This document shows, in pieces, positions 48,321 through 61,330 of a DNA stretch of 64,000 nt. The notes beneath the pieces were generated by a model. It was not told the origin of the DNA. It saw only the letters and a list, made by a program, of their open reading frames with translations, and ran no database searches. Each line of letters begins with the position of its first letter. The stretch's first letter is position 1. Made by a program: the position numbers and the translations under genes. The stretch is from Reticulitermes lucifugus (Eukaryota > Arthropoda > Insecta > Blattodea > Rhinotermitidae): NCBI GenBank assembly GCA_026260175.1, contig JAKCWW010000646.1:291-64290 (forward strand), written 5' to 3'.

Positions 48321-48572
48321 AAGGGGAGTAGAAGTTTAGTTCTGCTCACGCTTAACTTCGGCCCCAGACGAAAATAAGTGGCCAACTTTACGCTCATGCC
48401 GTTTTACCCCCGAGAAAGTAACACAGAACCCATTGAATAGGAGGCTGAATGGGTCCTAGTGCCAGTCTGGATGTTTTAGAGAACAGAAACATCTGTTACC
48501 TTCTACCCGGATCCGAAACCCGGACTGTTCAGTCTGAAACCTAGTCACTATACCGACTACGCTAGGCCAGTT
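48321..48572 (-). mobile_element. SINE family B, main body, right of the palindrome
   Basis: On the minus strand: TAGCGTAGTCGGTATAGTGA (box A region), a CGGGTTTCGGATCCGGG box B region, CCATTCAGCCTCCTATTCAA, TGGGTTCTGTG and GGGGGTAAAACGGCATGAGC. It is well aligned with the 9.75-kb copy throughout. It was split by the palindrome. Confidence 0.8.
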
Positions 48573-48574
48573 AC

Positions 48575-50465
48575 CAGTAAAGAAATATAAACCGTATTTT
48601 AGTGTCCATTTTACTAACCCGTTAACAGACTTCTGGGTCAGTATATCATAATTAGCAAGCCTTAGCGAAAAATTATTATTTCTTTTACGAAGTCGGCAAG
48701 TTACTACCCTTATGTTTGCAATATTCCGCAATTTAATTTATATAGAGTGTATATTAAGGGTTCTTCAAGTAATAATTTTAACGTAATTAAATAATATACA
48801 TAGAAATGTTGATATATCGTACCTTAAAAGTTTAAATACGCATGTAAACTTCTTTCAATGGAATCTGGCCAATTTTGGGATACAAGTTTTAGTCCCTCTT
48901 AAAGCCAGGGATTGTGATAACATGCTGGCTGTTTGGGCCTGATATAATTTCACTCTATCCTGGAAATCACGTCCCGGTATATACTTAACGGTGTCTCACA
49001 AGGGCGGGTTTCTTTATTGGCAAAGAAATTACGTGCTTCATATAAGAGGGAATTGGTAAACAAGTCCCTAAAATAGAAAATAATCTGGTTAGAATAAGTG
49101 TGGTGTAACTGAAGTGGATAATTAAAAGGAATATTGAAGTAGGCACTGATGTATCGTACAACTGATTAAGATAAGTAGCACACCTCGTTACAACCTGTTG
49201 TTACGCAAGAGAACCAGATGTATGTATTAAACACCCAGATTAACATGCTAAACCACGCACAAACAAGAATGATATTGGGGACGATCCCAGGGAACATTCC
49301 GCACTGAAGGGAAAGGCAAAGAGCAGGATGACTGCTTGTCATAAATAATAACACAGACACCTGTGTGCTAGAGGTGATTCGTTCCTGTGAAGCCGGTTTT
49401 CACTCAGCAGAACAGCGCGCTACTGAAACCACACATATCATAGCTGTATCATTATAGAGGGGAGTTATATGGCGATATGCCGTGTTCACCCCTGAAAGAA
49501 CTGGAACACGCAGCGCCTGGGGAAACATGTTAGACAATATATGTATTATTAACACATGTAAACGATACGAAAGCAGGCCAAGGGCGATTAAGAGTCCGGC
49601 ATTTTATGTTATTATGTAAAGTAATTAAATGTATTATTATTGTTGTGATAGTACAAATCAATACCCTAATTACGTGTACATGACATGATATTGTGCAACA
49701 AATGCGTGTGGCAATTTTTGCTGTCGAATGTAAAGCTCAATTTGTGTAATTTTGTTACAGATTTTGGGTACTGTCATCTGGGATTTAAGAATTATTCAGT
49801 GCCTTCATTTTTAAGTGGCAGTTAAGTAGACAGTATTTTTCGGATGGCGCAAGTGTTTAAATCTGACGCCCCAAAATTATTAACACTTCCACGATAGGCA
49901 GTCCACAAGTTCCAAGTATAAATGTTGAAACGAACTTACTTGTTTAATTATCTATCAGTAAGCAGACAAAATAATTGTAACCGGTAATGAAAATAACGTA
50001 TTCTACACCGTATTTCTGATAACTGAAGGACGAATGCTGCGTCAGAACATAGACAGAGGCCATGGCGGCCTTCTTGCTCATCATTTCAATTCTATAGTAA
50101 GTAAAACAACTCCAGGTAAATTTTAATACTGATGGATTGATTCATGGGATAACTTGTAATATGTTTACAGCTTATAGTTTACGCAGCGTCTAATCGTGGC
50201 ATGATTCCAAATGATTATATGCCGAAAGAAGCAGTTTTGCCCATTTTAGGATTTTAAGTTTACTAAGGCGTTTAAGAAAACATATAGGCTACCGACAGGG
50301 ACGAAGGAAAATGGCGTACGCATGCGTTTAGTGCAAATTGTCTCCGGTTTTGAGCTCGGGACCGCTGAAATACGAAGCGAAAAAGCTACATGTTTGACTG
50401 CTGTAGTCGTTTCAATTTAAACACCTCGGTTAATACAGTATTATTAAAGTAATGTGGGAATCAAA
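48575..50465. other. unannotated intergenic DNA
   Basis: No supported feature. Confidence 0.35.
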
Positions 50466-50469
50466 ATAC

Positions 50470-50650
50470 CGAAGTCCGAAATTCGATGTTGAGTGAATCA
50501 CATTCCTACTTCGTACTTTGGAGGTGCCAGATTAAAATCCCATTCAGAAGACCTATCCTTTCTGTGATTACACTTACCGTGCAGCTCCTTCGTGCAAATT
50601 CAGGGATACTAATCATATTAGGCGAAGACCGTTCCCGTCAGTATACTATG
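50470..50650 (+). mobile_element. SINE family C copy, diverged
   Basis: GGAGGTGCCAGATTAAAATCCC (box B region) then TGTGATTACACTTACCGTGC, CTCCTTCGTGCAAATTCAGG, GATACTAATCATATTAGGCG and AAGACCGTTCC. The body order matches the 54.6-kb copy. Confidence 0.5.
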
Positions 50651-50744
50651 GAATTCCTTATACTCAGACACTTGTGTCGATCCATGCTACAACTGAGCTA
50701 CTCGCAGCGTCGTTAAATAAACCACTAATAATACATTTCACATT

Positions 50745-50850
50745 ATATTCTCCGTGCATTCTGATATCAAATCACAAATTAAATACAGTGCATTTGTTGG
50801 TTTTTTAATTTGTGATTCACTAACAATAAAGTATAATAACGAAACTAACT
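50745..50850. repeat. fragment sharing the GTGCATTTGTTGGTT terminal word
   Basis: CTCCGTGCATTCTGATATCA is followed by a hairpin TCACAAATTAAA/TTTAATTTGTGA whose loop contains GTGCATTTGTTGGTT. Both words also occur in the 1.5-kb repeat and at the left edge of the 47.7-kb palindrome. Confidence 0.5.
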
Positions 50851-51223
50851 CTCTTACGAAAATCCTTTCACTCTGCATGTTGCAATTATAATCTTAAATT
50901 TACATGAAGGGTTTTGAGAACAATAAATTGTGCTGTCTCTCTCTGTCTAAAAGGCACTGGTCACGCTATTAGAGTCGGACCAGTGCGAAAGTTTGTATGT
51001 CCACACGTTGAAGACGTAATTAATTAACATTTACCATGTGCGCACTAAGTTCTGTCTCGTTTAACAGTGATAAACGGAATATAATTAACACTCATTCAGT
51101 TTCAGTCTTCATGCTTCACTGCAATCGCGGCTACATTAGGAGAAACGCGGAAACGAAGACGGACGTATTTTTTGTCCGACTGAAAGTTCAGCATGTCGGA
51201 GCTAATGCAGGTTAAAGGACGTG

Positions 51224-51690
51224 TATGAGTTTATAACAAAGAAGACCAATTTTTAAGTGCGTTCGAAAAATTTCGAAAAGCGACTGTTAGCATCGTCATG
51301 TCTGTCTGTCCATCTGCCTGTCCGCATGGAACAACTCGGTTCCCACTGGACGGATCTTTTCTACATTTCGTATTTGAGAATCTTTCGAAAATCTGTCGAG
51401 AAAATTCGAGTTTGTTTAAAACCTGACTAGAATAAGGGGTACTTTGCATGAACACATATGTACATTTATGATAATATCTCGCGCAATTCTTCTCGGACTT
51501 TTCAAACAATATTTGTAGTGAAAAACAAAACCCACGTTTTATGTTCAATAATCTTTTCCCCGAAAATCCTTCCGTTTATGAGGTAATGTGGAAAAATATG
51601 GTAGACCCAGACAGACCACAGATGACAACATGATACGGCGCAGAAAAGATGCAAGAATACAGACATAGACTCATAATATTTAGTACTTAT
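51224..51690 (-). repeat. widespread arthropod dispersed repeat with a residual open frame
   Basis: The minus-strand frame at 51231-51548 reads NKLEFSRQIFERFSNTKCRK, DPSSGNRVVPCGQADGQTDM and TVAFRNFSNALKNW. I recognise this as a translated dispersed repeat commonly mispredicted as short proteins in insect and spider genomes. Upstream, HYLINGR-like AT-rich sequence of the same repeat extends to about 51690. It has no catalytic motif. Its class (non-autonomous DNA element or LINE tail) is unresolved. The 105-codon open frame is probably chance, because the encoded product has no known function. Confidence 0.55.
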
Positions 51691-51699
51691 TGCTTTTCC

Positions 51700-54559
51700 A
51701 CAGCTACACTGGTTACGAGAACGCGCCTCAGTGTTACGTTATACGTACATTGCCTGTCTTGTTATCAGTATCGCTGAATAAATTCATATAACACAACGTC
51801 AATTAATTGTGAATTTCAGTTTTGTATAGTAAATTAATTAATGCAAAATACAGAACATTAATTTTATCAATCTTTAGAGACTGTAAGTCTTTCATTGCGA
51901 GGGAAGAACACAAACTAAATTACAGGAAAAGAAAGTGCTGCAGCGAATATATAGACCTAAGAGAGACCGAATAGAAGGAAAGAGTTCATTAAGTTTACTA
52001 GTCATAAGCCTTTAGACTCTTAATTCGCGTTATGATCAGTGACTATCTGTTTTGCCGTAGTTCATATAGGCTTGGCAATATTATATTTTCATTATCAATT
52101 TTATCTTTCTTTTCCTGGTTACAGTCACTGATGCCGTGGAATAAGCGTCGAAAAGCCTATGGCCGATGAATAGTTATGAGCTGAAGATAGGCTACTGGAA
52201 AATCCAATAAATTTGTATTGTTCTAAGACATAAGGTATTCATAGAATAAAGGAAAGGAGCTGACATAACGAGTGAATATGGACATGTATGAAACGGGAAG
52301 GAAAATAAATGTATGCTTTTCACTCACCTTCAAATTACCACCACTGTCATTGTCTTCGTACTTTCAGTTCTGTTACAGCTATATAGCCAACCAGTCACAG
52401 TAATTGTCGAGTCCTGCCATTGCGTGTAACTTAACACAATCACGCAGTAAATAACCAATTACTTTTGATAAAGTAACAGTCTTATTTTCAAATGCATCCG
52501 CTTTGATGTATTGAGAAGCGTTCTCAGTGCCCTCCTGTCACATTCGTCACATAACTTTACATCTCACTATACAGGTATACAAACATATTTGGAATCAAGC
52601 GTGACGAATATGTGATGAAGTCACTGAAGGTGCTGTCGAGTTTATGCCTAGCAATCACAGTAAGTGGAAGACTTGAAAGAAAGTGCTTGTGGCCTGTTTG
52701 AAACTGCTCACTTCGAACTCATCTCGAGTGACGTAAGAAAATCACGAAAAAGTTTAGTCATTATAGACAAAATAAAATCCGAGAGCAGCAATGCTGTTTG
52801 CCCTAAAAGCCTAGGGCGCTGCTGCGAAAGTGGCTGGTGTAATCCCATGCAAGCATGCTACATGGAAGATATACAGGAAGATTAATGCATTAATAAATCG
52901 CGGTATTATGCTTTGACCACCCCTGTTATAAAGTACCCGAGTTGGGACTCAGAAAACATGGCACATTCATACTGACTTCAGACATGAAACTTGCAGATTA
53001 AACCTCAATAAAGTACACGTGAAAAATGAAAGCATTTGTTAAGGCCTGAAATATATATTTATACAGGGCGTTGACAACATGCGTAGCCCGTGTCAGATAT
53101 TCTGGATTGCATCTGTTACTGAACAATTATTCAGGACTACTGAATTCTTATAGCGCGTGAAGTGAAATTCTCAGAACCTGTACTTTAATGACTAGAATTA
53201 ACGGAGACTGATGGAGGCTGTTATTTGGATAGTAGCAACTTGTGAATTTCCATGACACGACAGAATCCCGCTCAACACTTCAAATAATTGTTGTAGTTAC
53301 AGTGCCGTCTGGTGTTTGCATTATTTAATGAAAGAAATACATCAACCCTACTCAGGTATGAACAATTACAAGAGTGTACTAAAGTCCTGTACTCAAACTT
53401 GTATGATTCTGGCGGTGAAATTTTTAAAGTACTAGGCTCGTTCGACACAACGTTTTTCAAGCCGTCACATTACACAAAGTACACACATGTATTTTGTTAA
53501 ACTCAACATCAGTATGCGGTGTGAAAATAAATTATTTATAAAAATGCCTTAACTAGTGTTTGTAACATATTACATCGTAATGAGTTTTCTATAACACGAC
53601 GTTTCCAAAACGGGGTCTTGTGTTCACCTGCAGATGTAAAATGGGGGTACGGGTCTTTATCTTTTGGGCCCATTTGAAAAATATAGTCTTGTCTTAAAGC
53701 AAACAGAACATTATTCAAGCCGAATATTTATATACATGAATGCATACGTACGTAATATCACGTCTGAACTACAGGAGGCAAATTAAACTAAAAAAACTGA
53801 ATATCAAAGTTCTATAAACGGTTATCGAGACTGGATTTGCCTTGTTCATCTGTGTTTAGAACTTCGAAGTTTATAGTAGGCCTACAGTCGTCCCGTGATG
53901 GACATGTAACGGTACACGCCACTGAGCAACTGAAACGTACTTCAGTGATTTTTATTTTTCGTAGTTTTAATATTGCACGTATAATTGCATGATGCAGTTT
54001 CTCAAAACAGTTTCTCCAAAGTGCCGTCCCATGATTATTAATGGATGGTAAAGAATCGTGAAATGCTGACGGAAGATGAAACTTGATTCCGGTAAATCTC
54101 ACTGTATTTTTTCTTTCTGTTTGACCAGGTGTCCTCTTTAAATCAGTGGTTCGCAAAGTGCCTCCTGTTTCAAGTTAGAAGGAAAAACTGTATTAAACAT
54201 TTTTAATAATTTACAGAATGTGTTTAACTGAAATAATCGTCCTCCCGTTGAGTAGATACTGTTCAGTATGACGAAGTCTTTTTTTCTTCACGTTTTCCCA
54301 ATCTTAGTTTCTATGTCTTCATTGCTAGAAAAGTGATGGTTTTTGTAATTTTCTACGTTAAATTAAGAAAACATTTAGACGTCAGCTTGTAACTTGTCTG
54401 TAATTTTTAGAACTTTAATTCTCGGTAGGTGGTACGCAGAATTACTGCGAAGACGAGTGCGTAAATTTTCTTCGGTACCAGAATGTTCGAGAACCGCTGG
54501 CATCACGAAAGGTAATACGGAACCTTCAATTTTCTAAAATTGATTTTCCCTGAAGATTA
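51700..54559. other. unannotated intergenic DNA
   Basis: Open frames at 52664-52885 (plus), 53312-53500 (plus), 53536-53718 and 53812-54156 (minus) show no recognised domain or convincing splice borders. Confidence 0.35.
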
Positions 54560-54765
54560 ATAGCGCAGGTTGGGGTGGCGATAACGATGTAGACTTCCAT
54601 TCGGAAGGTGCCCGATTCTAATGTCAGCCGCGACACCGCTTGTCCTGAATGAAAATTTCGAAAATTTTCCTCATTCCCTCCAGGCAAAGTCCAGGATATT
54701 AGTTGAATTAGGTCATGACAGATTTCTTTCGAATCCCCTTCAAGTCATCGTTCGCCAGCCTTTCT
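54560..54765 (+). mobile_element. SINE family C copy
   Basis: CGGAAGGTGCCCGATTCTAATG (box B region), then ATTCCCTCCAGGCAAAGTCC, AGGATATTAGTTGAATTAGG, TCATGACAGATTTCTTTCG. It is collinear with the other C copies. Confidence 0.6.
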
Positions 54766-55496
54766 ACCACTGGACACTATCATATCTGATCACCGTAAAA
54801 TAGAGCCAAACACAAGCCAAAGTATTCACAAAGGCCATGAAGATAAATAAGTCTACCTACAATTGTGGATTACTTATGAACCCTGTTATATTCAGGAAGA
54901 GGTCTGTTAAAGTTTATAAGAGTTCGTCCGTTGTTGCTCTCAAATTTACGTTGGGCCCACCACTGACAACCTGTCACAAGAAATGAGTGTACAGTGGGGA
55001 GATCGTGATTCACTACGTTTTGCAACTTCCAGCCTATCCTTTACTAACAGGTGTTAACACTGCCCACAGTGAGCTTTGCCCTTTGTGGTGCAGGCGAGGT
55101 GAAAGAACGTCACGATAGTCTGCACAATTAACTTACGGGAATTATTTTAAAGGTGATATGTACAGAGGCCGTAATATTGCTAACCAGTGTTGTTTCGCTG
55201 AATTAGATATATCGACTCTGTTTTGGGATTTTGAAGAATATCCGTCCTTCACACTTAAGTATTCCAAGGATAATAGCTTCGTTTGAATTATATAAGCGGG
55301 AATAAGGACTGGGTAGACTCAGAACCTGCCTTGAAACAGTGGAGAATAAAATCCTCCTTTACAGGGAACTGAACACAGAGAATCCAGTCTATAGACATTC
55401 AATTTCGAAACTTTTATAGTTCAAAGCCTCTAAACTTAATGATGACGAAACTGACATTTAAATCTAATATTCTATGCTTTTATTACTTTATACCCT

Positions 55497-55690
55497 AATT
55501 CTGGTCGTGTTAGAGCTAAGAGGGTTAGTCGTCCTGTCGGCCTGTGACCGTGGAGAGGCGAGTTCGACCCCAGACCAGTCTATATGGGATTTGTGGGGGA
55601 CAAGGCGGCACTGGAAAATGTTTCTCTCCGAGCACTTTCCTTTTCCCTTTTCAGTTCCTCCAATAATGTTTCATATTTATATTTCACTCA
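55497..55690 (+). mobile_element. SINE family D copy
   Basis: A tRNA-like head GAGGGTTAGTCGTCCTGTCG with box B GAGTTCGACCCC, then GGATTTGTGGGGGACAAGGC, GGAAAATGTTTCTCTCCGAG and CACTTTCCTTTTCCC. The overlapping 73- and 68-codon open frames are incidental. Confidence 0.65.
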
Positions 55691-55691
55691 T

Positions 55692-57340
55692 TTAGCAAGG
55701 ACACTATATAATTCTTATCAACTGACAGCGTCCTTAATTAAAAGACACTTCTCCCTCCAGTTCTGGGATAGACCAACTGCGTCGAAATAGAGAAAGCCTT
55801 TTCCATACTTGAAGATTTAATGATAATTACTAACTTCGTAAAATTTGTTAATGTTTAAGTAACGTCTTGCTGAAATACTGAATGTTGTACACCGAGTAAC
55901 TTATTGCCCCATGAAGGTTATGTCGTCTTGAGAACCTCGTAATCTTTGAACTTCTCAGGAAATAACCCTCCACTTCCTGAACCTGAAGAATCAATACCAT
56001 GTTTTAAAAGAGCCCGCCACCAGCTACTTTAGTAAGTCTCAAACCCTTTGTAACGTAATTTGAAACTAATAACCATTTTAAGTCGGTTACATGTCGTTCA
56101 CAACCTCACAGCCTTTATCCCCAGGAAATATTTCACGATTAGTCTCTGATTCATGTAATAAAATTCAATTAGACTTTATTACATGAATTATATATATGAG
56201 ATCTGCTTTCTCAGATTACAGTCACACACTTAAATTTGCTTGTTTGGAATGAGATTTTAACGCTCGCCTTTCATCTTTGCACACTATATATCGTCAAACT
56301 GGAGGAATTGGAAAGGAAATTATCTGTAAGTATTTTAAGGTACTATGCCCGGAGAGGCCAGAGGTAATCGCGAAACATTCAGGGTACCGGATCTCTGGTC
56401 CGTCTCTTGAACACATATCAGAGAAAGGGAGGGAATTTTATTTCTCTTCGGTATATCTGGAAGATACCAGAAAAATGATTTGAAAGACGGAATTCCTTGT
56501 TGTATAATTTTCGCAATTTTTATGAAGTTAATTTTTTTAACAATCAACGTTTTTCATTAAATTTAAATCCTGAAAACCCACCTCTTTCCTTCAGTGTAAT
56601 GTGTTATAAAAGAGGAAAAACAGACTTTTCAAATTAAAGTTTTCTAACAAGTTAGCATTCTTACGGTTGGTCTGAGGAGAGGTATGAGAGAACGATTTGT
56701 AGTTCTATGGCACAAATGTCCGTTAAAGTAACAATCTGCAGCCGAACACCATGCTCGCGGTCTTGGGGTTCTGGAGGAGTGTACCACGATGTGATCCATC
56801 ACTCTGGTCTGCGAAGAACGTGACGATGTAGCTACGGAAAAAGCATACAGATGAACTGGAGTTCATAGTGATTCGACAGAGCGCCTCGAGCGTGTTCAGC
56901 AGATTCACTGCTTGGTGTAATCGGGTAAGACACAGGTGTCTGTGCAACAGACAGGCGAATTAAGTTCGCATATCTTACTGTCCCTTTAAAAGTTTCTGAA
57001 GGTGGTGTACTGTGACAGAATTGACTAAAGATTTAGATAATGTCCTACCTTTGGGTTTATTAAAAACACAACTTTTCATAGACAGTGCTCCATACTCAAA
57101 TTTCTCTCTCCTACCATTGAAGCTACGTTATCTTAGCAGTTAAATACAACATTTCACTGTCGTTTTACCATAAAGATGCAAGAGAAGTGGAAGTATTGTT
57201 TCATACGTTCTTATCCTTTGTAACAGGTTGAAGAAAATTCCTCCCTATCAATAATGCCTTAGCAAGTAACTCATTCTTACTCGTCACCAAAAAGATTACT
57301 GCCATTTGAGATGCCATTTAATTTGGTGTTTTCGTAGCTG
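55692..57340. other. unannotated intergenic DNA with one short palindrome
   Basis: Apart from the hairpin at 56149-56188, no feature is supported. Open frames at 56277-56547 and 56723-56947 are unrecognised. Confidence 0.35.
56149..56188. repeat. perfect 14-bp-arm hairpin
   Basis: ATTCATGTAATAAA at 56149-56162 and its exact reverse complement at 56175-56188, with a 12-base loop. Confidence 0.75.
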
Positions 57341-57344
57341 TTAA

Positions 57345-57485
57345 TATTTTAGAGGAACCTGCAGATCCCATATTCAGGGTGGAGGCAGAAGGTTCTTCCG
57401 CAAGGTTTCTACCGAGCAAGAAAAATATGACGTCACATCCCAGAAGGGAGTAACTTTTTTAATCACGGTCATGAGGCCTAAAATA
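57345..57485 (+). repeat. repeat family E, long copy
   Basis: AGGAACCTGCAGATCCCATA, TTCAGGGTGGAGGCAGAAGG, TTCTTCCGCAAGGTTTCTAC, GACGTCACATCCCAGAAGG, then TTAATCACGGTCATGAGG. This copy shows the most 5' part of the family seen in the window. Confidence 0.65.
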
Positions 57486-57989
57486 TGACAACGTCCCTAG
57501 CGGAACGTAACTGTTCAAGACATCTTTCCCAATTGTACCGACTCCTTCCGAGATCCTTTCAGTAATAAGTGAAGAATCTGGTGAGTGGAAAATAATCCGA
57601 TAATAGCAAACAAAAAGCTGTGGTAATTCTTTTTAAAATAGTGTAGGCCTAATTTCTTTGATGCACCCTAATAAAAATATTAAGATTAATTACTCAAACC
57701 CTGAGAAAAAAAGACTCAAATCAGTAAAATCTCACATCACCACTTTTTCTCCAACTCTTTCTTCCCGTTCTATTGGAAAACACAACACTTTATTACTCAC
57801 CCTTACTGTAAGAGCGAAACCTGCCCATCGCCAACTTCGCACTCCGCTTCTCACTCTGAAGACAGAAACTTAAGTATGGATCGAGAAGTTGGAGCAGTGT
57901 CGAAAGATAATGTGGGAAAAAATATTTTAATCACTTTAAGAAGGGAGACAGTACCTAGATTAGCTGTTGGTCTTGTTGCGTCTTTGTTC

Positions 57990-58040
57990 TGAATAAATCC
58001 CTGAGTATGGCACCCCGTTGCCGAAACATGTAAGTCTTAT
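57990..58040 (+). repeat. hammerhead-like motif, solo copy
   Basis: CTGAGTA (58001-58007), T, stem GGCA/TGCC (58009-58012 with 58019-58022), GAAA (58023-58026), C-AT-G, TA. Stem I is not supported. This is a degenerate member of the same motif family. Confidence 0.45.
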
Positions 58041-58049
58041 AATTGCTTC

Positions 58050-61000
58050 TGAATGTGTATTATTAGGTGCGTAAGTTGGTTGATGTATTGATTGTAAGAA
58101 TATGCACGGTATATATAACATAAAAAAGTAAGCTCAAAACTGAGTGTATTTCAGAAAGTTATGTGCGTAAATGACTGAGATACTATGCAGCAAAGAACGT
58201 TTAATGTTGACTTGCTGAACTGCCTATACATAAATGCAGAAGTGCGAACTTTTATTTGTTCTATAAAGTAGTCAAAATCAGAAGTCATGGAATCTGACGA
58301 TGTGGTAGCCTTAGATTACAATTACTTGCCTCATTATTACTTCCAGATATTTGTGTACGAAGTGTCCTTCATTGTACCGGAAATGTAACAAACTGTTGAT
58401 TATATCAAAGACAAATGATATTTTTGTTTCAGAAAGTCCCAAGTCAGAGGTTTACTAATTGTTTCTGGCTTCAATATGGTTGTCAAGATCCCCATTATGG
58501 CAACATAACTCGGGTCGCACGTATCATACACGTATATATGGACAGTTTCATCATAACCCTGTCCTTGAAAGACAAATTTTTTTCTAGTGTCCTTACATTT
58601 GCTGTACGTGAATTGGGTACTTTTCTACAGTAGGATGTGGACTTCATTCAACCGCTTCAGGGTATAGCCTAGTGGCGGGCTGTTGTGAGTGCTTAGTGAG
58701 TATTAGGTGTTCGTAATAGACGGACATTTCTTGTCCAGTTAAGTGACTGATAGCTTTGCAAGAAGGGTCCCGCTCAGTCTAATTAGTTTACCTATTGATT
58801 TATTTATTTATTTATTTACGTATTTAGTCAGTAAGTTAGTTAGTTTTCTAGTCTGAACTCTGCGATTGCCCCCACTAGCACTCGGTGATGGAACATGCCG
58901 GCGTGAAGAACCTGCAGTACACGACACACTATTTGAGCGTACTTAGCCAGTGACGTAATCACTCTGTTGATGCCACATGTTAAGGGAGAATTAGTGGGAA
59001 AAAGTTGCAATAAGACGATAACCAGTTTTTAAAAATAAGAGTTCAGAGCTCAAAAACTTGTCTATTATGAAGGAAACAACCAATCTGAGAACGGCATTAT
59101 AAAAGGCGGTAATCAGACTCCACTATAAAGACCGCTCATTATCCCACCTGTCGAAACGGTTTGGATTGTTTCTTCATCATTTAGTGTCTATCATTCTATT
59201 GCTCGTGAGCCACACACAGTACCACAAGAGAAGATTCGTCATAGATGTAATATTGCGGTGGCATATACTAGGTAGACTAAACAAAATAACGAGATGTTTC
59301 AGGCAGATTAGATGGTTTCTGAGCCAAGATTTTAATACTGGACTCTCCGAGTATAAAGCAATATTGGTAATCAGAAAACCGTACTGAAAACGTGCGTCAT
59401 TTGAAAGGTTAATTATTGTTCTGCTAGCCAAAATTTCCGAATCCTAACACTTATACATCAGCGCTACCAAAAATAGAGGAAGTGCACATTTAGTTAGAGA
59501 CTTCCTTGGTATTACGTGTGGTGGTAAGGAATACTCATGTCGGAATTATTTTACACTCTGTACTCAATAATAAAGAAATTCGGAATAAGACTGGATAAAA
59601 ACAGTTTAAATCTTCCTCTAATTTAACTAAATTCGATGCTGTTTATTTTAACATTAAAATACCGAACTTATAGTCACGTGCCGATATTTTATAACTCACT
59701 CTCACAATGTAAATAATGTATGATTGGAGACAAATATCCGTCAGTATTTTGAGAATAGGTGTCTGTGTTTACCATCATTTCTGATGCAGCAGTAGTAGCA
59801 AAACCTAGCGCAGTAGTTTTTGCACAATATAAGATATCATAAATTCACAGCCGACGTACCCTCTTTCATATACTCAGTGGAATGTGTTGTGCGAAATAAT
59901 AATTTTAGCAAGAATATGAATAAACTATCCCCTATTTATGTGGCCTGTGTACACCATCGGCCATAAGTCAGAGTTACGTATGTACTGGAAATATTGTAAC
60001 TTCTTGGACTGATATAAAAATTTATTTTGGTGAAGTGTTTTAAAACAGAGTAGGTTTCTTGGCTGCACGTATTTTATTAAATTTAAGCTTTACGTTTGAA
60101 TTTAATGACAGTTGATATGACTGAAAATGTGTACGGTACAGAAAGAAAATATGCGCCATTCTTTGCCTCTCTCACCTAGGAGTTAGCGTCAAAGAAGTAC
60201 TCAAATATTAAATAAGGCCAATTGCTGTAACCATGTCACATATTCTGTAAACCATTATAACTCAACAGCAGTGGCAATGTAGATGAGAAAAGCGTTTAAT
60301 GTTTTGTTTAAAAGTATTACGTGAAGAGAAAAGACGACGTAGGCGCGGCTGGGGATATTATTAAAACTAATCTTAAAAACTAGAAAAACAATGAGTAATA
60401 TCTGATATGCTTTCAGTGATTCAAGAGGAGGTTCAATGATGGACGTTTGTGAAAACAGCAGTGAGTATTCGTTTCACATGAAAGCTGGGAATTTCCCTTG
60501 TACTCGTACAAACGATGTCCTGCTCAAATTAACCTCCTAAACTCTGTCGCCTTCTTAATTATATGCAACGAGTTTAAATTCTGAAGTTCGATCTTATATA
60601 ATTGTCTCCCTTTACAGAGTAATGACTAGAATCCTGTTGTCAAAGCATATTCTTATGTTTCTAATAACTATCCAACACCCCTCATCAACTTCTTAAGCCT
60701 GGCAGCAAAATTACAGACCCGAACTCTTATCAATGTTGGTGTTCTGAGAACCTTTTCCTGACCTACAGTAATAGCAAGTGTTATAGAAAGAGGTTCCTAT
60801 GATACAGTAGAGACGTATGAAAGCCTATCAGATCCGGGGTCACAGTTCAGAGACCAGCAATCTTCAGCGCTTTGCAGTTTCTGTTTCCTGTACGTATGGT
60901 GCAGTACGCCACTCCTTTTCTGCCAGAAACATGTGCTTGAACTGGGATTTAAGCTTCGGGAAATCTTAACGGGCCTACAAGGTGTATTACAATTAAAATC

Positions 61001-61214
61001 GCTTATATATCTCTGTGAACCGATCTACCATGTAGTATTTAGTCGTAGAGTGTTTGATAAAGAAACCCGTATGCGCACTATATCTCTAGGACTTGGCATT
61101 TTCTGTGTTCTGCGTCCATGAGTCTTTTATGCTCGAAACACCTAAAATATTACTAACATAAAATTATTATTAATTCCTTCGCTCTTCTACAATGTTACGC
61201 AACGTAATCAAATA
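58050..61214. other. unannotated intergenic DNA
   Basis: Contains a (TTTA)n run at 58797-58818. No exon or transposon signature was found. Confidence 0.35.
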
Positions 61215-61330
61215 ACTCTATTTGAATTACCTGACCCGAGAGGATGGGGCCGATAGGCTGTCCCAAAACGTCGGCAAACAACCACCACCTAGGACACGTA
61301 ACATCCCAGAAGAGCGGAGGCCTCAACTAC
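61215..61330 (+). repeat. single arm of the 45.8-kb-type element
   Basis: TGACCCGAGAGGATGGGGCC, GATAGGCTGTCCCAAAACGT, CGGCAAACAACCACC and ACATCCCAGAAGAGCGG reproduce the right arm of the 45.8-46.5 kb element, reading outward. No inverted partner is present. Confidence 0.6.

Noticed and set aside
52120-52180. CTGATGCCGTGG ... GTCGAAAAGCC as another hammerhead-like motif
   Set aside because: The box is CTGATGC, no stem II pairs adjacent to GAAA, and no stem I forms.
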